Under the pieces are notes generated by a model. That model was not told where the DNA came from. It saw nothing but the letters and a program-made list of their open reading frames with translations, and ran no database searches. DNA of 64,000 nucleotides from Aurantibacter_A sp039941195 (lineage in GTDB: Bacteria > Bacteroidota > Bacteroidia > Flavobacteriales > Flavobacteriaceae), in assembly GCF_039941195.1 (NCBI RefSeq), contig NZ_JBDVFA010000093.1, positions 28,347 to 92,346 on the forward strand, read 5' to 3'. The position numbers were made by a program, and so were the translations under genes. Below, one piece after another: positions 1 to 8,958 of this stretch; the first letter of the stretch is position 1, and each line of letters starts with the position of its first letter.

Positions 1-2
1 AC

Positions 3-248
3 AATAATTTCGCAGGGAGACCCGCTTGGGATCAAGTGGCAGTTATGCTTTTAGATGATGAAACTTCATCGAACTATTTTGACTTCAATTCGAATGGATA
101 TGTATCTGTAGCAGACGATGGTAGCAATAAATGGAATGCTGGCGAACAACTGCCAACCAAAAAGCATACCATTGTGTCCATAAAAGAAAGTGTAAACCCG
201 GATGCTATTGCAAGAGCTATGGATAATTTAATTCTTGAAATAAAATAA
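3..248 (+). CDS. Nucleoside hydrolase family protein, C-terminal end (partial)
   Basis: The reading frame is open from the first bases of the window, so this is the 3' end of a longer gene; the internal GTG at 36 is not a real start. The visible part is about 81 residues. The segment GRPAWDQVAV followed by ADDGSNKW and a closing helix resembles the C-terminal region of inosine/uridine-preferring nucleoside hydrolases, where a G-R-x-x-W/Y-D-Q motif precedes a short strand containing a DGSN turn. Such enzymes hydrolyse N-glycosidic bonds of ribonucleosides. The catalytic N-terminal DxDxxxDD motif lies outside the window, so the assignment rests only on the tail. Its last codons overlap the start of a direct repeat shared with the comM 3' end. 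Confidence 0.6.
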   Translation, partial: NNFAGRPAWDQVAVMLLDDETSSNYFDFNSNGYVSVADDGSNKWNAGEQLPTKKHTIVSIKESVNPDAIARAMDNLILEIK

Positions 249-286
249 ATCTACCCCAAGCAACCCTCTCTATCCAGACTACGATA
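238..286. repeat. Direct repeat copy 1 (shared with comM 3' end)
   Basis: This 49-base segment matches 929-977 with about five mismatches in the same orientation. It covers an AT-rich stretch followed by a copy of the last twelve codons, stop included, of comM. The second copy is the true comM end, so this one is a displaced duplicate beyond a 640-base insert. Confidence 0.75.
251..286 (-). pseudogene. Remnant of a comM 3' end
   Basis: Read on the minus strand this encodes YRSLDREGCLG followed by a stop, against YRSLDREGWLG-stop at the true comM end (942-977); 32 of 36 bases agree. Nothing upstream of these codons is conserved, so only the tail of the gene is present. The four differences, including a Trp to Cys change, suggest a diverged allele or an old duplication rather than a fresh one. 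Confidence 0.75.
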
Positions 287-323
287 AACGTAAAACTACT
301 TGGATATATAATTGCACAATCGT

Positions 324-755
324 TTAATTAAGTTTTATTAGATTAAATTCTTGTGGAGCATTTAAAAGTCCATCTTTTAACCAGCAATTAATTTCTAAAT
401 TTGAAATCTTAATAAACTTCCAAAAAGTTGTAGGTTCATCTCCGCTTATATACAAATCAATTTCATATGTCGTATCGTGATTTCGCTCCACAATTTTATG
501 TGTAAACATGTTATTTATTGATTTATTATAATCTAAACCCTCAGTGGATCCGGGCCATGATCTATGTATAAAATTGTTGGAAGTAAATTCATAGATTCGA
601 GGATTATTCGAAAATATTGGCATGGTTTCTTCCCAAATACCAATAATCCATGAGGGTGGTTCGAAATGCGTTCCTGTTGAAGGAGATTCATCTGAATTAG
701 AACAGCTAAGAATTAATACAATCCATAAATAAATGAAATATGACTTGATACTCAT
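324..755 (-). CDS. Small putative lipoprotein of unknown function
   Basis: The start at 755 is chosen because it puts a classical lipoprotein signal at the N-terminus: MSIKSYFIYLW, a hydrophobic stretch, then LSC followed by SNSDES, a Ser/Asp/Glu-rich start typical of surface-directed Bacteroidetes lipoproteins. A longer frame to 818 exists but adds an atypical hydrophobic leader. The mature part, about 125 residues, has aromatic and Gly/Trp-rich segments (PSWIIGIWEE, STEGLDYNKS) like lipocalin-type beta sheet proteins, but I do not recognise a family. The gene is bracketed by the direct repeats 238-286 and 929-977, so it was probably inserted between the nucleoside hydrolase gene and comM. 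No partner gene is evident. Confidence 0.6.
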   Translation of the reverse strand: MSIKSYFIYLWIVLILSCSNSDESPSTGTHFEPPSWIIGIWEETMPIFSNNPRIYEFTSNNFIHRSWPGSTEGLDYNKSINNMFTHKIVERNHDTTYEIDLYISGDEPTTFWKFIKISNLEINCWLKDGLLNAPQEFNLIKLN

Positions 756-928
756 GCTATAAAAAATTTTGCTCTTTATAAAATACAAAAAATTAAAGAC
801 TATAATATATAAGGGCATTCTAGAGCAATAAAAAATAGGTATTTTAAATTATTAACAAACCATCCCAATTAATCAACATTCAATTTCGCGAAAAATTCGA
901 ATTGACTAAAAGAAGTTTGAGACCAAAT

Positions 929-977
929 AAATAAAATAATTCTACCCCAACCAGCCTTCTCTATCTAGACTACGATA
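929..977. repeat. Direct repeat copy 2 (true comM 3' end)
   Basis: This is the partner of 238-286, same orientation and 49 bases long. It includes the comM stop codon and its last coding bases. The two copies bracket the small lipoprotein gene. Confidence 0.75.
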
Positions 978-2477
978 CTGGATGGCTTCCGCAATATGAT
1001 TGCCCGAAACTTCTTTGCTATTTTCTAAATCCGCAATAGTTCGGGCAACTTTTAAAATTCGGTCATAGGCGCGTGCAGAAAGATTCAAGCGTTCCATAGC
1101 ATTTTTCAATAGCAATTTAGAAGCCTCATCCAACTTACAATATTCACGAATCTGTTTGGTATTCATCTGGGCGTTATAATGCACATTTTCTAAAACTGCA
1201 AAGCGAACGGTTTGTAATTCACGTGCTGCAGTTACTCGTTTTCGAATATCTACACTCCCCTCTCCTTTTCGTTCTTCAGAGAGCTTTTCAAAAGGCACTG
1301 GTGTTACTTCAATATGAATATCAATACGATCCAATAAAGGTCCTGATATCTTTCCCAGATACCGTTGCATTTCTGCTGGTGATGAGGTTACCGGTGCATC
1401 GGGGTCATTAAAATAACCACCGGGACTCGGATTCATACTAGCCACCAACATAAAGCTACTCGGATAGGTTACGGTAAAACGTGCTCGCGATATCGTTACC
1501 TCCCGATCTTCTAGCGGTTGTCGCATTACTTCCAATACGCCTCTTTTAAATTCTGGCAATTCATCTAAGAACAAAACTCCATTATGTGAAAGCGAAATTT
1601 CTCCCGGTTGCGGATAGGCACCGCCGCCGACGAGGGCAACATCCGAAATAGTATGATGGGGACTTCTGAACGGACGCTGACTCATTAATCCTGTATTCTT
1701 CACCTTACCCACAACGCTATGAATTTTAGTTGTTTCTAAAGCTTCATGTAGTGTCATCGGTGGTAAAATAGAAGGTAAGCGTTTGGCCAACATGGTCTTT
1801 CCAGATCCCGGTGGGCCAATAAGTATGATATTATGACCACCCGCTGCGGCAATCTCCATACAGCGTTTTATACTTTCTTGTCCCTTTACATCAGAGAAAT
1901 CGAATTCAGGAAAATCTAGACTTTTATAAAACTCTGCTCGGGTATCAACAATCGTTTGTTCTAATGGGGCGCCAGTGTCAAAAAAGTCAATCACCTGTTT
2001 TATATTGTCTACACCATATACTTTTAAATCGGAAACTATTGCGGCCTCTTTTGCATTTTCACTTGGTAAAATAAATCCTTTAAATCCTTCTTCCTTTGCT
2101 TTTACCGCAATCGGCAAAGCTCCTTTTATAGGTTGCAAACTTCCATCTAAAGAAAGCTCACCCATAATTAAATATTGCTCTAAATTTTCAGACTGAATTT
2201 GATTTGACGCCGTTAAAATTCCCAAGGCCAAAGTAAGGTCATAGGCAGAACCTTCTTTTCGCATATCGGCCGGAGCCATGTTTATCGTGATTTTCTTACC
2301 CGGAATTTTATAGCCGTTATTTAGTAATGCAGCCGCTATTCTATAATTACTTTCCTTAATAGCATTATCGGGCAGACCAACCAGATGGTAACCTACTCCA
2401 ATATCGATATTGACTTCAACGGTAATCGTTGTAGCCTCAACCCCAAAGACGGCACTTCCGTAAACTTTTGTAAGCAT
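942..2477 (-). CDS. comM: YifB/ComM family Mg-chelatase-like AAA+ ATPase
   Basis: This 511-residue protein has the full YifB/ComM layout: an N-terminal ChlI-like domain (about 20-140), an AAA+ Mg-chelatase core with Walker A GPPGSGKT at 221-228 and the Walker B region LFLDELPEF, and a C-terminal Mg-chelatase helical domain ending in the conserved SLDREGW. In transformable bacteria ComM is a hexameric helicase that drives branch migration of incoming single-stranded DNA during recombination; the role in flavobacteria is inferred from the family. Length is normal. The start MLTKVYG is the family start. It lies nine bases from the penicillin acylase gene upstream and is probably cotranscribed with it. 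A copy of its last codons lies beyond the neighbouring lipoprotein gene. Confidence 0.93.
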   Translation of the reverse strand: MLTKVYGSAVFGVEATTITVEVNIDIGVGYHLVGLPDNAIKESNYRIAAALLNNGYKIPGKKITINMAPADMRKEGSAYDLTLALGILTASNQIQSENLEQYLIMGELSLDGSLQPIKGALPIAVKAKEEGFKGFILPSENAKEAAIVSDLKVYGVDNIKQVIDFFDTGAPLEQTIVDTRAEFYKSLDFPEFDFSDVKGQESIKRCMEIAAAGGHNIILIGPPGSGKTMLAKRLPSILPPMTLHEALETTKIHSVVGKVKNTGLMSQRPFRSPHHTISDVALVGGGAYPQPGEISLSHNGVLFLDELPEFKRGVLEVMRQPLEDREVTISRARFTVTYPSSFMLVASMNPSPGGYFNDPDAPVTSSPAEMQRYLGKISGPLLDRIDIHIEVTPVPFEKLSEERKGEGSVDIRKRVTAARELQTVRFAVLENVHYNAQMNTKQIREYCKLDEASKLLLKNAMERLNLSARAYDRILKVARTIADLENSKEVSGNHIAEAIQYRSLDREGWLG

Positions 2478-2485
2478 ACACGTAA

Positions 2486-4879
2486 CTATTCTGTAGGCTT
2501 AAATGTAAGTAAAGATTTTGAAGTTGATTGAATTTCGGCTTTATTCAGCATCATTTTTCTGAATTCTCCCTTGGTATACATCTCCGCTTGGTCTTGATAA
2601 TGAGGACTTAACAAATTACCAGATTGCCCTGTAGGAAGGATACTCAAGCTATTTTCAACATCAGAAAAATCGATGAGTCGCCGTGTAGAAGGTCCGGATT
2701 TCACTTTAAAAAATCCTTCGTTGGAATAATTAAAACCCAGGTTATTTATCACTTCTCTAGTTCCATTAATTGGAAAAGGCCCCACATTAAAATATTCCTG
2801 CAAGGCTTCAACTTGCCCTAAGGGATGTCCGTGTTCTATGGTATGTACTTTATCCCAGGTCCACTGTGAAGCATCGTCACCAAAATCTTTCACCAACGAT
2901 GCATAAGCTTCCTTAAAAGCTGTTGTAACAATCGTTTCTCTAGATTCTTTTATATCCGAAGTATTAATATCATCCCACCATACAGAAGTATCATTTGCGA
3001 TATACGGTGCAATCATACGTTTAAAGAAATGCGTTAGAATTAGTTGCGAAAACTGCGCTTCCCCCAATTCATCAAACAACGATTTTTTCATAACTAAGAA
3101 CAACCAACGATGAAATAATGCCCCATCTGTATTTTTTAAAGTATAATTTGCATCCCAATTGCTTAGTTTATCCAAAACAACAGTTTCAGCTTCGCTCAAT
3201 TGTTTTGCATCAACAGCGGTTTCTAGGTTTTTAATTATAGACGGATTTACAGCAGAGGTTACATCGTTCAACATCTCGCTAGCCGTTTGTATATCCCAAT
3301 CGCTTTTAGCATCCAATAATTCTGTAATTCGTTTGGCTCTATTTTCCGGCAGATAATATCCGGGATAATATTTACCGTTTATAGAATCCGGTTGATTATT
3401 AGCCGAATATACATAATTAGTTTCAGGATTTACAGCTTGCGGATTCTGTGAAAAGTCGTAAAAGTTCAAGTGTTCATCTTTTCCTGTTGTACCATCTAAA
3501 ATAAACTTGGTACTTGTACTATCGGGCATATTATACAATTTCGCTGTTGCAAACCACCCTACATTTCCCTTGGCATCTCCATACATAATATTGAGTCCCG
3601 GTGCATGAATATTGGGCAAAGCGGTCTTAAAAGTGTTTAAATCGGTTGCTCGAGAAATACCATACAAAGCATCTAAAACCTTACCCTCTGCCTGGGTATA
3701 TACCCATGACATGCTAACCGGTCGTTCAGTGTCTATTGTATTGTAGACCTCATTTACTAGCGCACCATGTCTCGTTTTATGAAATTCAAAAAGCACATCA
3801 TCAGCATCTTTTACTTTTATAATTTTAGATACTTTCTGAAGGTCATCCCAACCGTTTTCAGTTTTGTATTTGGTTTTTTCTGGATTGAGCTCTTCGTAAT
3901 AAAAATCGATATCATCATTTTCGAACATGGTTAAACCATAAGCGATATCTCGATTATGACCTAACAGCGGAAAAGGCATCCCTGCTATATGGTATCCGTA
4001 AATTTCAAAATTTGAAGCCACCACATGAACTTCGTACCATACCGAAGGCTGTGCAAATCCGATATGGGGATCATTCGCAAAAATCACTTTCCCGTTTTTA
4101 GTTTTCTCTGGTCCTATCACCCAACTATTACTGCCTTCCAATTGAGGAACGGGCAATTTATCCAAGGCCTTTGTAGCCATAGCAGTTATGGAATTGGAAA
4201 TAGTAGTGTACGGTGTACCCGGATGGTTTTTAAGCAACACAGTTGTGGTATCTGCATCGATAGCTAAATCTTGTAAATAGGCTACGCCTAATTTATCCTT
4301 AATGTTGGTCAATAATGGATCCGTTTTCTGAGCCATCGCAAAACTAAAAGCCATATAGCCAATGGTATTGTAAACATCTTTTAACTGGAATTCGGTTTTA
4401 TCTAAACCCGTAAGGTAATATTCAACAGGAGTTGGCCCTTCTGCTATAAATTGATTAATTCCATCTAAATATGCGTTTGCCATAATCACTGGCGGACTAT
4501 GCATATCTAACTTAGAAATAAGTTCATCGGTATTATCATCAATACCTAAGGAAAGAAACATTTTATCCGTGGGAATTAAATCAGCTCCAAATACTTCTGA
4601 TAAGCCACCACTGCCTATACGTCGCAACAATTCCATTTGCCATAGGCGATCTTGAGCATGCACATACCCTAAAGTACGCATCGCATCAACTTCATCTTCA
4701 GCATAAATATGAGGGATACCGTAGGTGTCGTAATGTACATTTACGGCATTAGTAAGTCCGATTAAATCTTTAGAACCTTCATAATCAGGGGAAAGTGAAA
4801 CCTTAAAATAGATTGTAAGTACAGCTAGAATGGCGATTAGCGCTAAAAGCAGCCATCCTATTATTTTTAGTATTCGCAT
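2486..4879 (-). CDS. Penicillin acylase family protein (Ntn hydrolase)
   Basis: The 797-residue sequence is a membrane-anchored penicillin amidase homologue. It has one N-terminal membrane segment (about 7-27), an alpha-chain region with the family signature around HAQDRLWQMELLRR (about 74-87), and the autoprocessing site Gly-Ser-Asn at 249-251. Ser250 would become the N-terminal nucleophile of the beta chain, followed by the NDPH segment seen in the family. These enzymes hydrolyse amide bonds of acylated substrates, including beta-lactams, acyl-homoserine lactones or peptides; the substrate here cannot be told from sequence. Anchoring suggests action in the periplasm. It is followed closely by comM and preceded by dsbD, all in the same direction. 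Confidence 0.9.
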   Translation of the reverse strand: MRILKIIGWLLLALIAILAVLTIYFKVSLSPDYEGSKDLIGLTNAVNVHYDTYGIPHIYAEDEVDAMRTLGYVHAQDRLWQMELLRRIGSGGLSEVFGADLIPTDKMFLSLGIDDNTDELISKLDMHSPPVIMANAYLDGINQFIAEGPTPVEYYLTGLDKTEFQLKDVYNTIGYMAFSFAMAQKTDPLLTNIKDKLGVAYLQDLAIDADTTTVLLKNHPGTPYTTISNSITAMATKALDKLPVPQLEGSNSWVIGPEKTKNGKVIFANDPHIGFAQPSVWYEVHVVASNFEIYGYHIAGMPFPLLGHNRDIAYGLTMFENDDIDFYYEELNPEKTKYKTENGWDDLQKVSKIIKVKDADDVLFEFHKTRHGALVNEVYNTIDTERPVSMSWVYTQAEGKVLDALYGISRATDLNTFKTALPNIHAPGLNIMYGDAKGNVGWFATAKLYNMPDSTSTKFILDGTTGKDEHLNFYDFSQNPQAVNPETNYVYSANNQPDSINGKYYPGYYLPENRAKRITELLDAKSDWDIQTASEMLNDVTSAVNPSIIKNLETAVDAKQLSEAETVVLDKLSNWDANYTLKNTDGALFHRWLFLVMKKSLFDELGEAQFSQLILTHFFKRMIAPYIANDTSVWWDDINTSDIKESRETIVTTAFKEAYASLVKDFGDDASQWTWDKVHTIEHGHPLGQVEALQEYFNVGPFPINGTREVINNLGFNYSNEGFFKVKSGPSTRRLIDFSDVENSLSILPTGQSGNLLSPHYQDQAEMYTKGEFRKMMLNKAEIQSTSKSLLTFKPTE

Positions 4880-4948
4880 TGGAGGTAGTTTACACCCTAA
4901 GGTAAAACTATTCTATGAAAATAAAAGAGAAAAATGTGTCAGAATTTC

Positions 4949-6919
4949 TTATTTCTCAGCAGATAGAAATGTTTTCAATCCATTTTCGAGCCACAATTTA
5001 TATTCCGCTGCATCGGTATATTGTACCGCTGAATTTAAGACTTCAAAATCAGGAGAAAGTAAAACATAATAAGGTTGCGAAGCTGCATTAAAATTAATGG
5101 TTTGAAAAGTACCCCACTTCTGCCCTATTGTTTCAATAGATTTCACTCTACCTGAATCGTATTGAAAATTGAATTTCTGGGCTTCGTTGAGTTCTTTTCG
5201 GTCATCTACATAGAGCGATATTAAAACATAATCTTCGTTTATAATCGAAAAAATATCAGGTTCACTCCAAACATTTTCTTCCATTTTACGGCAATTGACA
5301 CATGCCCAGCCTGTAAAATCTAATAAAATTGGTTTGTTCTCTTTTTTAGCAAAAGCAACTCCTTCCTCAAAATCTTTAAAGCAATTTAATCCTAACGGAC
5401 AATCCGTTTCTTTTTCTGCGAGCGTATAAAAATCAGGAGGTAAAAATCCGAATAACTTTAGCTGTACGGTATTCATTAAACCGAGTGATAAATACAAGAC
5501 AAAAAGTACGCTTAATACCCCAGTAGCTTTACGTGGCGTAGATAATTTTTGTTTTGGACCATCATGAGGAAAACGAAATATTCCGAAAAGATATAAAGCA
5601 AGTAACACGAAAAGAACAATCCAAATAGCAATAAAAACTTCACGCTTTAAAAAGTCCCATCCACCTACTAAATCAGCATTGGATAAGAACTTAAATGCCA
5701 GCGCCAATTCTAAAAATCCTAGTACAACTTTTACAGTAGTCATCCAACCACCAGATTTCGGCAATGAATTTAACCATGCCGGAAACAAAGCAAACAACGC
5801 AAATGGAAATGCCAAGGCAACGCCAAAGCCTGTCATCCCGGCAGAAAGATTAGCAGCAACATCACCCTCGCCCAATACTGTTCCGCCTAACAATCCACCT
5901 AAAATAGGACCTGTACAAGAGAACGAAACAATGGCTAAGGTAACTGCCATAAAAAATATGCCTAAAACGCCACCTACTTTAGAAGAGGCGGAATCCATTT
6001 TATTCGCCCAAGAACTTGGTAAGGTTAATTCGTAATAACCAAAAAATGAAAAAGCAAAGAATACAAAGATTAAAAAGAAGGCCAAGTTTAGCCAAATGTT
6101 AGTCGCTATGGTATTTAATATTTGAGAATCTACCGAATCGAATAAATGAAAAGGCAGACTTAGTAAAAAGTATATCACCACAATAAAAAAGCCATATAAA
6201 ATAGCATTGGCAATGCCCTTTTTCTTGTTGCCTGAATGCTTTGTAAAAAACGAAACGGTTAACGGAATCATTGGAAATACGCACGGGGTCAATAAAGCAA
6301 TTAATCCGCCTAAAAAGCCCAAACCAAAAATCATCCATTTGCTAGACCCTCCTGCCACAGTATCTTCAGTGGACACCAAACGTTCTTTATTTTTTAAATC
6401 GAGTTTTAGGTTTTCGCCCATAGCCAGACTTTTTTCATCCACTGTTTTCTCAGTTTTTACAACAGCCCCACCGTCGAGTACAAAACTAAAATCGGCTTCA
6501 GCTGGAATACAAACTTCTTTACATACCTGGTACCAAAGGTTTACATCAATTTGGCGCACATCAGGATTTAATAATTTAATATGCTGTTTAAAAACCGCAT
6601 CTTTCTTAAAAAAGGTTTCGTCGACTTCAAAGATTTCACTGTATTCCGTTAGGGTTTCACTTTCGCTAGTATTCCCCACCAATTCAAAATGCTCATCCAC
6701 ATTATGAAATGTAAATTCGGAAGGCATCGACCCGCCATCGGCAGTAAATTGTGAATACACATGCCAACCTTCATGTATTTTTCCTGAGATAATTAATTCA
6801 TATTCCGTATCCGATATTTTATTCAATTCTTGTGACCACAAAACAGGATTTTCATCGTCTTGAGCAAACGAACTAAATCCGATGAGAAAAAATAATACGT
6901 AAAATAATTTGTGTCGCAT
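4949..6919 (-). CDS. dsbD: Protein-disulfide reductase DsbD (thiol:disulfide interchange)
   Basis: This 656-residue protein has the three-part DsbD architecture: a signal peptide (about 1-19), a periplasmic N-terminal domain to about 185, a polytopic membrane domain with redox Cys213 in TPCVFPM and Cys335 in SCTGPILGG, and a C-terminal thioredoxin domain with the active pair C540-V-N-C543 in GWACVNC. DsbD moves electrons from cytoplasmic thioredoxin to periplasmic thiol proteins such as cytochrome c maturation factors. All expected cysteine pairs are present. The start codon ATG at 6919 shares a base with the end of tilS, which implies translational coupling. Confidence 0.93.
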   Translation of the reverse strand: MRHKLFYVLFFLIGFSSFAQDDENPVLWSQELNKISDTEYELIISGKIHEGWHVYSQFTADGGSMPSEFTFHNVDEHFELVGNTSESETLTEYSEIFEVDETFFKKDAVFKQHIKLLNPDVRQIDVNLWYQVCKEVCIPAEADFSFVLDGGAVVKTEKTVDEKSLAMGENLKLDLKNKERLVSTEDTVAGGSSKWMIFGLGFLGGLIALLTPCVFPMIPLTVSFFTKHSGNKKKGIANAILYGFFIVVIYFLLSLPFHLFDSVDSQILNTIATNIWLNLAFFLIFVFFAFSFFGYYELTLPSSWANKMDSASSKVGGVLGIFFMAVTLAIVSFSCTGPILGGLLGGTVLGEGDVAANLSAGMTGFGVALAFPFALFALFPAWLNSLPKSGGWMTTVKVVLGFLELALAFKFLSNADLVGGWDFLKREVFIAIWIVLFVLLALYLFGIFRFPHDGPKQKLSTPRKATGVLSVLFVLYLSLGLMNTVQLKLFGFLPPDFYTLAEKETDCPLGLNCFKDFEEGVAFAKKENKPILLDFTGWACVNCRKMEENVWSEPDIFSIINEDYVLISLYVDDRKELNEAQKFNFQYDSGRVKSIETIGQKWGTFQTINFNAASQPYYVLLSPDFEVLNSAVQYTDAAEYKLWLENGLKTFLSAEK

Positions 6920-8226
6920 TAGTGCAAAGTAAATTTTAATATGCTGGTTGAACTATCGGTAACTTTAAAGCGTTCATCCGCTCGTTTTCCTATAATCCAT
7001 ACTAATTTGTTGTCCGAAAAAAGCAGCCATTGTTGCTCTTTGGCAATCATATCCATTTTCTCATCCTTGAAAAATTTAGATACTTTTTTCTTCCCTTTCA
7101 TTCCCAAAGGATAAAAGTAGTCGCCTTCTTGTCGCTTTCTTACTACCAACGGATACTTTAACGTTTTTTTATCTACAAAAAGTATGTTGGCATCATCACT
7201 AAATACAATGTTTTCAGCTGCTGACACCGATAATTTTATAGGATGATTAATTTCGGTGACTCCATCTTCCAAAAAATAATTCTGATCATCACTAGTTTCA
7301 ATTTCTTGTAATAGCAAATGCTCACGATCTTTTAATAAACGATGGGTTTTCGAAAACACTTCTTTTCCGCTCAAAGCAGTCAGTAAATTTCGAATATCAG
7401 TATAGGATGTAAATCCGTATGGATTAAAAAGTTCATACAAATAGGCATCCAAGGGTTCTAATTGCTGTAATTCTTGAATTGAAATGTAATCCACCCCTTC
7501 TTTGGCCACAAACAATCTCTTTTTTACTTCACCAATATAATTTTTTAGTAAGGCCGCACTGCCCTGTAAGTGTGCTAAGGTATGCTCGAAATTTGCCTCA
7601 AAAGTAGGATGCAACGTTTTTAAGGTAGGTAAAATATCATGTCGAATCTTATTCCGAAGGTATTTGGTATCTGCATTACTAGCATCTTCGCGCCAAGTAA
7701 GGTTTTCAGCCTCTGCATATGCTGCAATTTGAGCTCTGGAAAATATAAGTAATGGGCGTGCTAAAGCTTCTGTTTTTTCGGGCATTCCTGTTAATCCTTC
7801 AATACCCGTACCACGCGATAAATTAATTAAAAAAGTCTCTAAGTTATCATCAGCATGATGCGCTGTAAGTACCGTTTTATACCCAAAATCACGTACTATT
7901 TCAGCAAACCAAGGGTAGCGTAATTCCCGCGCTGCCATTTGTATGGAAACTTTATGCGCATCAGCATAACCATCTGTATTAAAAGTAGTTACATGTAATT
8001 TACAATTATATTGTTCCGATAAATCATGAATCAGCAACTCGTCTTTATCACTTTCTTCGCCCCGCAATTGAAAATTGCAGTGCGCCAAGGCAAATTTAAT
8101 ATTGCACTTAAATAATAAATGCGCCAAAACCACACTATCGATACCACCACTAATGGCAAGTAAAAAAGTGTCGTCTTTTAAACTTTCAAAATTATTTTGA
8201 AAATGGGTTTTAAATTCGGCCAACAT
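6919..8226 (-). CDS. tilS: tRNA(Ile)-lysidine synthetase
   Basis: The N-terminal PP-loop motif SGGIDS (residues 26-31 from the start MLAEFKTHF) identifies TilS, which ligates lysine to C34 of the tRNA-Ile CAU anticodon using ATP and so enables AUA decoding. A TilS substrate-binding region and a C-terminal domain (about 360-435) follow, and the length of 435 residues is normal. A longer in-frame start at 8244 adds six residues without family support, so 8226 is preferred. The stop overlaps the dsbD start by one base. The gene is essential in bacteria that use this decoding system. Confidence 0.93.
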   Translation of the reverse strand: MLAEFKTHFQNNFESLKDDTFLLAISGGIDSVVLAHLLFKCNIKFALAHCNFQLRGEESDKDELLIHDLSEQYNCKLHVTTFNTDGYADAHKVSIQMAARELRYPWFAEIVRDFGYKTVLTAHHADDNLETFLINLSRGTGIEGLTGMPEKTEALARPLLIFSRAQIAAYAEAENLTWREDASNADTKYLRNKIRHDILPTLKTLHPTFEANFEHTLAHLQGSAALLKNYIGEVKKRLFVAKEGVDYISIQELQQLEPLDAYLYELFNPYGFTSYTDIRNLLTALSGKEVFSKTHRLLKDREHLLLQEIETSDDQNYFLEDGVTEINHPIKLSVSAAENIVFSDDANILFVDKKTLKYPLVVRKRQEGDYFYPLGMKGKKKVSKFFKDEKMDMIAKEQQWLLFSDNKLVWIIGKRADERFKVTDSSTSILKFTLH

Positions 8227-8265
8227 AAGCCCAAAGTTACACAATGTAGTTTAGTGATCCTATTC

Positions 8266-8799
8266 TTAAAGGCTCTCCACAAATTGTTTTACAACAGCTG
8301 CATGAGCTTCGGCTAAATCAGCATCAACAATACCCTTTGCTTCATCAAAATTTTGAAAAAAAGAAGGCAGTGAAAAAGTAGTAACCGAGGCCGCACCAAA
8401 ACGTGGTAAAATTTGCTCGGTAGCTTTTAATGCACCAATAGCACCTCTTTTGCCTGGTGAGGCGCTCATTAATAATACCTTTTTATCTTTTAAGAAATTT
8501 AAATCTAGTCGCGATAACCAATCGGTAAGATTTTTAAAATATGCCGAAACATTGCCATTATGCTCGTTAACAGAAATGATTACGCCATCTGCATTGGAAA
8601 TATATCCTCTAAATTCAACCAGAGAATTTGAAAATCCACTTTCCTTTTCAACATCTTCGCTATACATTGGAAAAGGGTAATTCGCTAAGTTCAACAATTC
8701 CACTTTATGCCCTGCTAATAGCGAAGCCGTGTATTTTACTAATTTAAAATTTACTGAAGTACTTGAATTACTGCCTGCGAAGGCCAATATAGTTGACAT
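8266..8799 (-). CDS. NADPH-dependent FMN reductase family protein
   Basis: The 177-residue flavodoxin-like protein begins with a beta strand and phosphate-binding loop (ILAFAGSNSSTSVN) and contains SASPGKRGA, both typical of NAD(P)H-dependent FMN reductases (YieF/ChrR/azoreductase-like). Members use FMN to reduce quinones, chromate or azo compounds; the natural substrate here is unknown. No signal peptide is visible, so it should be cytoplasmic. It is the first gene of the minus-strand block and lies 39 bases before tilS. Its promoter should lie in 8800-8958, shared with the divergent acyltransferase gene. Confidence 0.85.
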   Translation of the reverse strand: MSTILAFAGSNSSTSVNFKLVKYTASLLAGHKVELLNLANYPFPMYSEDVEKESGFSNSLVEFRGYISNADGVIISVNEHNGNVSAYFKNLTDWLSRLDLNFLKDKKVLLMSASPGKRGAIGALKATEQILPRFGAASVTTFSLPSFFQNFDEAKGIVDADLAEAHAAVVKQFVESL

Positions 8800-8862
8800 A
8801 ATCTCGTTTTAAAGGTTGTTACAAAAATAGCGCATTACAAAGTATTATGAGCAAATTTTGTA

Positions 8863-8870
8863 TAATTTTG
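8863..8870 (+). promoter_or_regulatory. Candidate promoter -7 box (TAATTTTG)
   Basis: This is an exact match to the Bacteroidetes -7 consensus TAnnTTTG, about 90 bases before the acyltransferase start at 8959. A clear -33 TTG at normal spacing is not evident, so it remains a candidate in AT-rich DNA. Confidence 0.4.
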
Positions 8871-8958
8871 CGGCGCAAATCTGCTTTAAACCAGTGGACT
8901 GCGTACTAAAAACAGACCAGCGTTTAAAAAACAGATGCTGAGCAAGTAAAACTATTCT

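Noticed and set aside
5679..6707. Long plus-strand open frames (118 and 166 residues) opposite dsbD
   Set aside because: They are antisense to a gene with all its motifs intact; their composition is that of reversed membrane segments.
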